Source: Planctomycetota bacterium (lineage in GTDB: Bacteria > Planctomycetota > UBA8108 > UBA1146). Taken from it: a stretch of 33,321 bases of DNA. The notes under the pieces were generated by a model that was not told the DNA's origin, ran no database searches, and saw nothing but the letters and a program-made list of their open reading frames with translations. Of the stretch, positions 25,049-32,415 are shown piece after piece (within the stretch, counting starts at the first letter, position 1; each line of letters opens with the position of its first letter). The stretch lies in contig DUAN01000073.1 of assembly GCA_012960845.1 (NCBI GenBank), forward strand, positions 1,812 to 35,132. Reading direction: 5' to 3'. The translations under genes and the position numbers were made by a program.

Positions 25049-25065
25049 TCGCGATTCTCGCTCTC
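25031..25065. terminator. 15-bp perfect hairpin with the stop codon in its loop
   Basis: GAGAGCGAGAATCGC (25031-25045) is the exact reverse complement of GCGATTCTCGCTCTC (25051-25065). The 5-nt loop TGATC holds the TGA of the zinc-ribbon gene. It lies between convergent genes and probably acts as a terminator or 3'-end block for the + gene; it is symmetric and could also act on the facing operon. There is no U-run. Confidence 0.7.
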
Positions 25066-25108
25066 ATTGCTCTCGCTCTCATTGCTCTTACTCCATTGCT
25101 CTCACTCC
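25054..25108 (+). repeat. About four tandem copies of a 14-15-bp pyrimidine-rich unit
   Basis: The units read ATTCTCGCTCTC, ATTGCTCTCGCTCTC, ATTGCTCTTACTCC and ATTGCTCTCACTCC. The first is the right arm of the hairpin, so the array seems to have grown from that arm. The + strand is rich in C and T and poor in G. Confidence 0.85.
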
Positions 25109-25132
25109 ACTGCTGCGTTCACCCCAGAGGTG

Positions 25133-25639
25133 CTACTCGGTGAAGAAGAAGTCGAGTGCGCCCTTGGCGGAACTGCCAAACTCTGCATCCAGAGTTCCAC
25201 TACGCTTCGGCTTGCGGGCAATCTCCTCGAAGATCTCTTCCATCTTTTCGCAGGCGGTACGAGCGTAGAGGCGCACCATTCCGACGGTGGTCTGGTCATC
25301 GAAGACGGTGGCCAAGATGGTCCTGTCTCCGACCATCGAGAGCTGAATGCTGTCTCGCTTGCCCTGGTGGAAAAGAACCGAGAATTCGTCCTCGCCGAGT
25401 AACTTGGCCATCTCCCGGGTTGCGGCATAGGAGCCGGCAACCAGCGCGGCGACCGATTGCTCATCGATGGAGTCGGTGTCTCCACAGCTGGTCACCATGT
25501 GACCTTCTTTATCGATAAGGAGGTTGCACTTGCTTCCACTGAGTTTCAGGAACTCGGAGAGGATCGCATCAATCCGTTCGATGTCTTCACTGTAGAAGAC
25601 GATGCGCTGATTGCGCAGGTGATCGCTATCGGTAACCAC
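25133..25639 (-). CDS. Roadblock/LC7-domain protein, last gene of the MglA-like operon
   Basis: This 168-residue protein has a single roadblock/LC7 fold. Its beta-sheet core (KCNLLIDKEGHMVTSCGD, DEFSVLFHQGKRDSIQLSMVGD, TILATVFDDQTTVGMVRL) is flanked by helices and followed by a C-terminal helix. The family supplies GTPase-activating or scaffold partners for MglA-type GTPases. The start is taken as GTG at 25639, with GGGAGG about 10 nt upstream and 23 nt after the GTPase stop. A longer frame to 25744 overlaps the GTPase gene and is not family-like. The C-terminal 25 residues (SGTLDAEFGSSAKGALDFFF) form an extra tail. Confidence 0.88.
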   Translation of the reverse strand: MVTDSDHLRNQRIVFYSEDIERIDAILSEFLKLSGSKCNLLIDKEGHMVTSCGDTDSIDEQSVAALVAGSYAATREMAKLLGEDEFSVLFHQGKRDSIQLSMVGDRTILATVFDDQTTVGMVRLYARTACEKMEEIFEEIARKPKRSGTLDAEFGSSAKGALDFFFTE

Positions 25640-25662
25640 TGTATTAATTCCTCCCGAAATTC

Positions 25663-26598
25663 TCAGGACCAGATCTTTATGATGCCGGCGAGATGAAGCA
25701 GCACAGTTGCTGCAACGGTTGAGGCCACGATGAATCCCATCCACATTCCCGTCTGACGCTTCCTGCGCCGCGGGGAAGTGATGAGAGTGGGCCGGGTTCC
25801 GGAAGTCTGTGTCCGGACCGTGGGCGCCTGAGCGCTGGTCCTTACGGCACTGACGGTGGTGCGAACTCTCGTGGTGGATTTCCCTGGGGATGAAGTGGCG
25901 GTGGCGTTGAGGGTTTCCGTGGGACGAGTCGCTACTGCGGTGGTGGCGGTCGAGCCTCCACCCGTGTTGACCGACCCCTTGGGGGAAACAACCGAGGGGG
26001 ATCTACGAGGAGCGTGATTCTCGTTGAGCGTTTCCAGAACCAAGCCTGCCAGCCTCTTCAGGGTGGGGAAGACGCCGTGTCCATCCCGTGCGACCGCCTC
26101 GAAGTAGGGAGCATTCCAGCTGTTGAGAGCCTGTTCCATCTCCTCGGTGCTGTACACATCTGGAAGGTCTCTTTTGTTGTACTGCAAAACGATGGGAGTG
26201 TTCGAAATGTCGAGACCGTGCTCCTTGAGGTTTTCCCCAAGATTTTTCAGGCTCTCGATGTTCTCGTCCATCTTTCCGCGCTTGGAGTCTGCAACGAACA
26301 CGACACCGTCGGCTCCTTGTAGAACCAACTTGCGGGTCGAGTTGTAGTACACCTGTCCTGGGACGGTGTAGATCTGGAATTTGGTTTTCATCCCTGCAAC
26401 CTGTCCCAGGTTCAGGGGGAGAAAATCGAAGAAGAGGGTTCTATCACCCTCTGTTGCGATGCTGGTGAGGTCACCGACACTGGGGCCGGGTGCTTTCTGA
26501 TGCACTACTTCGAGGTTCGTGGTCTTACCACTGAGCCCCGGACCGTAATACACGATCTTGCAGTTGACTTCCTTCAGCGCGAAGTTGATTTGTACCAT
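25663..26598 (-). CDS. MglA-like small GTPase with C-terminal linker and membrane anchor
   Basis: This 311-residue protein is a Ras-like GTPase of the MglA family, which sets cell polarity and motility direction in Myxococcus and occurs with roadblock partners in many phyla. The domain (1-195) shows the P-loop GPGLSGKTTN (19-28, with Lys25), the family motif FFDFLPL, switch II TVPGQVYYNSTRKL and the guanine-specificity motif NKRDLP. MglA proteins usually end near residue 195-200. Here a Thr/Ser/Ala-rich, probably disordered linker (about 200-283) and a single membrane helix (about 286-306, MGFIVASTVAATVLLHLAG) follow. The ATG at 26598 has GGAGAG upstream. It lies between two roadblock genes. 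The membrane anchor would fix the GTPase on the inner membrane, unlike soluble MglA. Confidence 0.9.
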   Translation of the reverse strand: MVQINFALKEVNCKIVYYGPGLSGKTTNLEVVHQKAPGPSVGDLTSIATEGDRTLFFDFLPLNLGQVAGMKTKFQIYTVPGQVYYNSTRKLVLQGADGVVFVADSKRGKMDENIESLKNLGENLKEHGLDISNTPIVLQYNKRDLPDVYSTEEMEQALNSWNAPYFEAVARDGHGVFPTLKRLAGLVLETLNENHAPRRSPSVVSPKGSVNTGGGSTATTAVATRPTETLNATATSSPGKSTTRVRTTVSAVRTSAQAPTVRTQTSGTRPTLITSPRRRKRQTGMWMGFIVASTVAATVLLHLAGIIKIWS

Positions 26599-26633
26599 GT
26601 TACTCTCTCCATGATCGTCCGAATCCTGTTGGT

Positions 26634-26990
26634 TCAGGGGGTCCGGATCGTGAGGATTTCTCGTAGCCGTCTTGCGACGCTACGGATTTCTAAAAGACCA
26701 GTATTCAATTCAAGCCCCGCGTGAGTCATCACCGCGAGTAATGCCCCGTCGAGGTTGATCAGCAGCAAGTTTCCCTGCTCTGCTTCGATGATGACCTCGT
26801 CTGGGTGCTGATTGTCGAGCTGGGCTGCAGTACGATTCGCAGCCAGCCGCACCGTAGAGGAAAATGCAGCGACGCACTCCTCATCCATCTCGGTGCCCAG
26901 TAGCGAGACCACGGGAATGCCATCGTCGGTCATCACCATGCTGCCCATCACCCCTGGTGTGGTGTTCAGTTGTTCGAGGAGTCGCTTCAT
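26634..26990 (-). CDS. Roadblock/LC7-domain protein, MglB-like
   Basis: This 118-residue protein is a minimal roadblock/LC7 domain. The sequence GVMGSMVMTDDGIPVVSLLG, VIIEAEQGNLLLINLDGALLAVM and the helical ends fit the MglB fold, which acts as GTPase-activating protein for MglA. The ATG at 26990 overlaps the TPR-roadblock stop (ATGA), with GGAG upstream, and the gene ends 35 nt before the GTPase start. Its size and position directly before the GTPase make it the best MglB candidate of the three roadblock-like proteins here. Confidence 0.9.
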   Translation of the reverse strand: MKRLLEQLNTTPGVMGSMVMTDDGIPVVSLLGTEMDEECVAAFSSTVRLAANRTAAQLDNQHPDEVIIEAEQGNLLLINLDGALLAVMTHAGLELNTGLLEIRSVARRLREILTIRTP

Positions 26991-28069
26991 CGGCTCCGCT
27001 CCCTTCCACGATCGCTCTCGAGCCAGCGGCTCAGCGAATTTTCCAGTGATGGTCGGTCGGTGTGGGAGAAGACGACTCCTCCCGCTTCAGCGAGGCCGAT
27101 CAGCACACCGTCAGCGCTTCTGGCGGTGACACGGGCGATCTGACCCAGCCCCATTCGAGTCGTGGCCTGGGTCAGCGACCCCGCCAGAACCGAGAGGTTT
27201 TCTGTCAGTTCCTGTCGTTGATCGGCGCAAGCGCTACAGGCGGCCAGGGCCCGTGTTCCGTCCAGTTCCCACACCGAGAATTCATCGGGAGCAGGGATCA
27301 CCGCAGTGGTTTCTTCACTGTGGACCGGAGAGGTTCCGGTTTCCCACCGTAGGAACAACTCCTGGACATTGGATGTGTTCTCGGCGGGGATCTCGGTAGA
27401 GAGTGCCTCTAGCGCCAGCACCATCGGATCGGAGGGAGTGGCCCTGGAGATCGGTCGCAGCACCTTTGCCGCGGCAGAAGGAGCTCGTAACAGGAGCAAC
27501 AACATCGCCAGGGATCTCAAGCAGTCGCCGTGGCCTGCGTGCAACTGGCAAGCCTTGGTCAGGTATCTCAGTGCCTGGAGGCCAGCCACTGCGTCCTCGT
27601 CACGACGGAATCGCCGCAGGTAGCCGCGGGCGATGGCGAGGTATCCCTCAGGGTTGCATGGATCCTCTTCGATGGCTGCGTGAGCCCATCCGAGAGCGCC
27701 GCTCGAGTCCCCGAGTCGTTCGAGTGCGGATGATAGCCGAGCGGCATCGGCTGCGGAGTAACGAGATTCAACCGCAGCTTGAAGTGTGTGGAGGGATTCG
27801 CGAGCCAGGGTTCGCTCCAGTTGATCGAGTGCCAACTCGCCATCTGGCCAGGGGTGGAAGCGAACCGTTCCTGCACGGAGCAAGCGAGCGGCGGCGAGGC
27901 GCTGGCCTCGATCATCGAAGCGAATTGCAGCCTGCAACAACCGGGATTCTGCCCCGGCAGCAAACAGGTCCATCTGCTTCTCTTCATCTTGACGAGGTCT
28001 TCTCATCCAGGATTCGATGATTCCCAAGGATCCTCCGGAACTTCTTGTTGGATTTCTAAAACTGTCCAT
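26987..28069 (-). CDS. TPR protein with C-terminal roadblock-like domain
   Basis: The protein has up to 360 residues. Helical, Ala/Leu-rich pairs (about 35-245, for example SSALERLGDSSGALGWAHAAIEEDP and ALRYLTKACQLHAGHGDCL) are TPR-like. The C-terminal part (about 262-350; LTQATTRMGLGQIARVTARS, DGVLIGLAEAGGVVFSHTDR) has the helix-strand pattern of a roadblock domain. The fusion assignment is mine from pattern. The start is uncertain: ATG at 28069 lies 15 nt after the preceding stop with no clear Shine-Dalgarno sequence, and ATGs at 28006 and 27973 are alternatives. It overlaps the MglB-like gene by 4 nt and is clearly in the operon. Confidence 0.75.
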   Translation of the reverse strand: MDSFRNPTRSSGGSLGIIESWMRRPRQDEEKQMDLFAAGAESRLLQAAIRFDDRGQRLAAARLLRAGTVRFHPWPDGELALDQLERTLARESLHTLQAAVESRYSAADAARLSSALERLGDSSGALGWAHAAIEEDPCNPEGYLAIARGYLRRFRRDEDAVAGLQALRYLTKACQLHAGHGDCLRSLAMLLLLLRAPSAAAKVLRPISRATPSDPMVLALEALSTEIPAENTSNVQELFLRWETGTSPVHSEETTAVIPAPDEFSVWELDGTRALAACSACADQRQELTENLSVLAGSLTQATTRMGLGQIARVTARSADGVLIGLAEAGGVVFSHTDRPSLENSLSRWLESDRGRERSR

Positions 28070-28084
28070 GGTCTGTATTCAAGA

Positions 28085-31000
28085 CTACGATGGTCCCGCC
28101 ACTGCGGGCAAATCGTCGCCCTGCGCACCTTGTCTGAAGATCCTCAGGGTCCCTTGATCGTCGCAGATCACCAGCTGGCCACCCTGAAACACGACCGAGT
28201 TCAGGTTTGTATCGCCCTTGTGGGCCCACAGCGTTTCCCCGGTGGCCAGGTCAAATACCTGCATGTTTTTCTCGGTATCCCCGATCGCCAGTAAATCCTC
28301 GCCCAATGCGGTGGAGAGGTGAGGTGAGTCGCCGGCGATCGACCACTCGATGCTGCCGGTGTGGGGTTCGATACGATCGACCGAGCCATCGGATGAGATC
28401 CGGATCAGTAGGTCGTCGGTGGCGTGCAAAGATGCGGTCGTATCTTTCACGGGTAGGCTCCAGAGCGGTTCTCCTGAAGTCCCATTGAATCCTTCCACCG
28501 ATTGATCGGTGGCGACGAAGATAGATGTTCCAGTGGCGATGAAACTCAGCGGTCTGCGTGAGAGAGAAGCGTGCCAGCGAGTGGACCCGTCGTTGGGATC
28601 GATGCCGATCAACTGATCGGGGGAGGTGACCACCAGGGATTCTGAAGTGGCTTGCAGTGCGCCCCTTCGAAGGCTTTCAAAATGACTCTTCCAGAGAGGG
28701 GCCAGTGTTTCCGAATCGTAGGCGTGCACCATGCCTCGGGATGTGATGACGGCGACCATCGAATCGATCGACACCGGGGTGTCTCGTAAGATCCCACCGT
28801 CGGTGTCGACTTTTGTTTCCGACAAGATCGCCCCGGTTCTTGAATCGATGCGCATCAGGCGCCCGGTGGTGGTGGTCAGGATCAAGCACTCATTTATCAC
28901 CAGTGCACCGCCGAGCAGGTCACCCGATCCTTGTAGAGGTAGATCCCAGGAAGGGCGGGCATCGTCGAGCGACAGTGCGTGGATCTTCGAGTGGTCATCG
29001 ACCACCACGACCAGCGGCACGCCCTGCTGAGGAATGATCGAAGTGAAGGGTACCTCCGGGGAGATGATCTGATCCGGGAGTCGTGACATCTTGAGCGAGA
29101 GCGAGGAGTGCTGCCCCGGCTGGTGCCAGAACATCTGAGATTCGTGGCCCGGGCTCACGGCGGTCAGCAGAACCGATCTCGCTGCAGGAAGGCTGAGGAT
29201 CTTGACGCCGGCCTCGTTGCGGGTCACGGAAATCGGCTGGCCGTCGATCAGGACCCTGGAGCCTGGTGGCATCAAATCGGTGGGGATCTTCAGTATCAGT
29301 TGGTCGATGAGTGGGGAATGAGGGTACTCCTGGACCAGTTGCAGTTGCAGCTGGAGCGCTTGCGATTCTCTTCCCTCGGCAGCCAACTGCTCCGCACGGA
29401 AGAACTGAGTCCGGGCTGAATCGAGGTAGTTTGCCAGTTCTTCCCGCGTCTTCTCGATGGACCTGCGAGTCGTGAGTGGCAAAGCCCTGGTATCCAGTGC
29501 CTGCATCGTTGCCAGTGCTTCGGCATAGCGGCCTTCAGTACGAAGTCGCAGGGCCCTGGAAAAGGTCCGCTCCAGTTCACCGGGTCTGAAGACGGTGGAA
29601 CTGGCCGGTGGTTCTGCTTCTGCAGCCGTGGGCAACAGCGGTGGAGGGGGTGGGAGTACCTCCACTTCCGCGACTGCCGACGAGGGGGAAGAATTCTGAA
29701 GAGCCAGGAACAGGCCGAAAGCGAGGGCCGAAGCGAGCAGGACTCCGCCACTGCGGCTGGCGACACTTCCGCGGCGAGCGAGGCGTCCTTGCCAGCGACG
29801 ATGAGCGTCTGCATCGATGGAATTGAGCAGGGCCAGGATCCCCTCGACCGATGCTACCTTTCTGTTCTTGCGCACAGATTCCCGCAGCAGCGAGTGAATC
29901 CAGCGGGAGGCGCCTTCGAGATCTCCTCCCTGAACCCGTAACCTCGCACAACTTTCGAGCCAGTGAGTGTTATTGCTCGCATCAACTCCGCGCCTCGATT
30001 CGATCACTTCGGCGACTCTCAGCGCCTGCTGAGAGTCTTCGACCGCGTCGATCAGGCGTTGCAGTAACTTGTCGGTCTCACGGCGGCTTCTTCCACGAGG
30101 GAGTTCCTCGATCAGCGCCATCAGGGATTCGAGGTCATTGGGACAGAGATCGAGACGCTGGCGCAAGGCGCTGCGGGTCCCTGCACGGTCTCCTGCTTCT
30201 TTTCGTGCGCTGGCCAGGGCTGCCAGAAGTTGCTGGCGTTCCTCCGCCGGCGCTTTTTCTTGCAGGAGCAGCGGATGTAGTTTTTCGAGACAGGGGTGAT
30301 CGGCATCGCCGAGGGCAAAGGTGCTTCGGAGGATTTCCAGCGCTCGCCGGGTCAGCCTCTGGTGGATGAGTCGGTCGACCAGTGCATTCTTTTCCGCAGT
30401 GGGCATCGGTTCCAGCAGTCCACGCTCGAGCAGTACTCGAACCGATAGAAGTGCCAGAAACCTCGGGGAGCCACTCGATTTCAACGCCGCATGGAGCGGG
30501 CGAGATTCTTTCAGTGCTCTGACGAACTTGCTGCGCAGCGGCTCGATGGGAAAGGCCTGTTCGATGGCGGATTCCAGCGACGCGGTATCGTCAGTGGTGA
30601 GGTAGATCTCCTGCGGGTGCACACACCCATCCTGGAAGCGTTGTTCTTCATCTTCTCGACGGGCGACCTCGAGCAGCAATGAAGGGATGGAGAAGCGCAA
30701 GGAGGGGGCGACCGCTTCTCCGGTGAAGAGTCTATCCTTCTGCCATGGGCACACTTCGAATCGGTACCTGGCATCGGTCCAGCGGAACAACTCGAGGATT
30801 CTCTCCTGAAACAGGGTGCGGATCGGTCCGGTCGCCATCTCGGTATCGATCAGCCGAAATCGTAGCAGTGCATCGCCGAGGGAGGTGTTGCCTTGATTGG
30901 CCAGGATGTTGGTGAGTTGCTCTTGCTGGAGGATGTCGAGGGTCTGGAGGATTTCACCGAGGGGGCAGGATCCATGGTCTGAATCGGTCAGAAGTTCCAC

Positions 31001-31132
31001 TCCGCGGCCATCGATGCCCAGACGCATCGCGAGATCACCGCTCTCGATGGAGAGGATCCCGCTGTTACGGTTCGCATCTAGACCCTGGAGCAGGGCAGAG
31101 AGCGGTAGGTTTTTGACGTCTCCCTGGAGCAT
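28085..31132 (-). CDS. Transmembrane DUF4388-PEGA-PQQ-propeller protein
   Basis: The protein has 1015 residues from the ATG at 31132, chosen because the DUF4388 domain begins LQGDVKNLPLSALLQGL there. The frame is open to an ATG at 31246, which has no Shine-Dalgarno sequence and would leave only 32 bp to the divergent gene. Residues 1-140 are DUF4388-like, a cytoplasmic module often found beside MglA/roadblock or two-component genes. Helical TPR-like repeats run to about 455. A single membrane helix lies at about 461-481 (GGVLLASALAFGLFLAL). Outside follow a proline-rich spacer, helical repeats (about 520-610), a PEGA-like domain (about 620-680, PPGSRVLIDGQPI) and a seven- to eight-bladed PQQ-type beta-propeller (about 694-1010, with blades such as NDGSTRWHASL and ATGETLWAHKG). 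It is the first gene of the operon and the likely envelope sensor or anchor. Confidence 0.82.
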   Translation of the reverse strand: MLQGDVKNLPLSALLQGLDANRNSGILSIESGDLAMRLGIDGRGVELLTDSDHGSCPLGEILQTLDILQQEQLTNILANQGNTSLGDALLRFRLIDTEMATGPIRTLFQERILELFRWTDARYRFEVCPWQKDRLFTGEAVAPSLRFSIPSLLLEVARREDEEQRFQDGCVHPQEIYLTTDDTASLESAIEQAFPIEPLRSKFVRALKESRPLHAALKSSGSPRFLALLSVRVLLERGLLEPMPTAEKNALVDRLIHQRLTRRALEILRSTFALGDADHPCLEKLHPLLLQEKAPAEERQQLLAALASARKEAGDRAGTRSALRQRLDLCPNDLESLMALIEELPRGRSRRETDKLLQRLIDAVEDSQQALRVAEVIESRRGVDASNNTHWLESCARLRVQGGDLEGASRWIHSLLRESVRKNRKVASVEGILALLNSIDADAHRRWQGRLARRGSVASRSGGVLLASALAFGLFLALQNSSPSSAVAEVEVLPPPPPLLPTAAEAEPPASSTVFRPGELERTFSRALRLRTEGRYAEALATMQALDTRALPLTTRRSIEKTREELANYLDSARTQFFRAEQLAAEGRESQALQLQLQLVQEYPHSPLIDQLILKIPTDLMPPGSRVLIDGQPISVTRNEAGVKILSLPAARSVLLTAVSPGHESQMFWHQPGQHSSLSLKMSRLPDQIISPEVPFTSIIPQQGVPLVVVVDDHSKIHALSLDDARPSWDLPLQGSGDLLGGALVINECLILTTTTGRLMRIDSRTGAILSETKVDTDGGILRDTPVSIDSMVAVITSRGMVHAYDSETLAPLWKSHFESLRRGALQATSESLVVTSPDQLIGIDPNDGSTRWHASLSRRPLSFIATGTSIFVATDQSVEGFNGTSGEPLWSLPVKDTTASLHATDDLLIRISSDGSVDRIEPHTGSIEWSIAGDSPHLSTALGEDLLAIGDTEKNMQVFDLATGETLWAHKGDTNLNSVVFQGGQLVICDDQGTLRIFRQGAQGDDLPAVAGPS

Positions 31133-31278
31133 CCCGCCACTTCGGAGCCCGGGCCAGGGCTCCGCCTTCAGGAAAGAATACGACGCTCTGGCCGGAAGCG
31201 TCGACTCGACTCCTTGCCCAGTCCATGTCGGGGTGAGTAGGATCATCGCTCATACGGTCCATAGCCGGGAGGAGACCC

Positions 31279-32412
31279 ATGAATCGACCGCGAGAGGCAC
31301 AACTCATTATCGACGATAGCGAGAGGGAATCAGACCTGCTGTGGGTGTCCTCCTTTCGAGCGGGAGATCCCTTCACCTGGCTGAAGGACCAACGAGGCTC
31401 TGCCGTGATGCTGACCGATCTCGAGTTCGGTCGGGGAAAAAAGGAATCACGGGTCGATGAAGTGGTCTCGTACTCCCAGATGGAACAGGGCGCTCGTCAG
31501 GCCGATGGCAAACCGGTGGCGTTCGAGGGGGTCGTGCTGCACCTGCTCCGACAGCGAGAAATCGAGCGAGTCGAGGTCCCGGCGCGATTCCCCTTGCGGA
31601 TTGCAGATGCCTTGCGAGAAGGTGGCATCGAGGTGGTTTCTCGACCCGACCCCTTCTTCCCCGAGAGAGCCATCAAGCGAGCCGATGAGATCGTCTGTCT
31701 CGAGGAGTCTCAGGCAGCCACCGAGGCCGCGATGTTGATGGCGATCGATGTGGTGCGGAGCAGTGATCCTGGTGCGGATGGGGTGCTCCAACTCGACCGG
31801 GAGCCTCTCACCTCGGAACGCCTCAAGGGGATGGTACGGGCTTTCTTGCTCGAGCGGGGACTGCAGATCGGTCCCTTCATCATCGCACCGGGTGATCAAG
31901 GTTGTGATCCCCACGATGTGGGAAGCGGTCCACTTCATGCCGGCGAGATGATCATCATCGACATCTATCCGCAGCATATGACTCATCGCTACTGGGGAGA
32001 CATGACTCGTACGGTGGTTCGTGGAGAGGCCAGCGAGGTGCAGAAGAAGATGTATGCTGCGGTGAAACTGGCACAGGAGGCAGCCATCGAGATGATCCGA
32101 CCTGGAGCCAGCGGTCAAAAGATCCACCGGCGAGTCCAGCAGATCTTCGAGCAGGCCGGTTTCCCGACCGAGCAGCGCGACGGGACCTGGGTAGGGTTCT
32201 TCCATGGCACCGGGCATGGTCTCGGCCTCGACATTCACGAACCCCCGCGCATCTCCGCCATCGGCCCCGAGCTGCAGGAGGGCCTGGTCGTGACGGTGGA
32301 ACCGGGACTGTATTACCCGGGGCATGGTGGGTGCAGGATCGAAGATGTGGTGCTGGTGACCGGTGACGGCTGCCGAAACTTCAATCGCGCTGAGAAAGTA
32401 CTCGAGGTCTAA
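31279..32412 (+). CDS. M24-family metallopeptidase (Xaa-Pro aminopeptidase/dipeptidase type)
   Basis: The protein has 377 residues. The C-terminal pita-bread domain (about 140-377) carries the five metal ligands of the family: Asp in IIIDIYPQ, Asp in WGDMTRTVV, His in FFHGTGHGLGLDIHE, Glu in VTVEPGLYYPG and Glu in GGCRIEDVVLV. The N-terminal 135 residues are a creatinase-like domain. This set fits Xaa-Pro aminopeptidases and dipeptidases, which remove residues next to proline using two Mn or Co ions. The ATG at 31279 follows GGAGG 6 nt upstream. A SagB-like gene follows after 3 nt, so they form an operon. No signal peptide is visible. Confidence 0.92.
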   Translation: MNRPREAQLIIDDSERESDLLWVSSFRAGDPFTWLKDQRGSAVMLTDLEFGRGKKESRVDEVVSYSQMEQGARQADGKPVAFEGVVLHLLRQREIERVEVPARFPLRIADALREGGIEVVSRPDPFFPERAIKRADEIVCLEESQAATEAAMLMAIDVVRSSDPGADGVLQLDREPLTSERLKGMVRAFLLERGLQIGPFIIAPGDQGCDPHDVGSGPLHAGEMIIIDIYPQHMTHRYWGDMTRTVVRGEASEVQKKMYAAVKLAQEAAIEMIRPGASGQKIHRRVQQIFEQAGFPTEQRDGTWVGFFHGTGHGLGLDIHEPPRISAIGPELQEGLVVTVEPGLYYPGHGGCRIEDVVLVTGDGCRNFNRAEKVLEV

Positions 32413-32415
32413 CCA

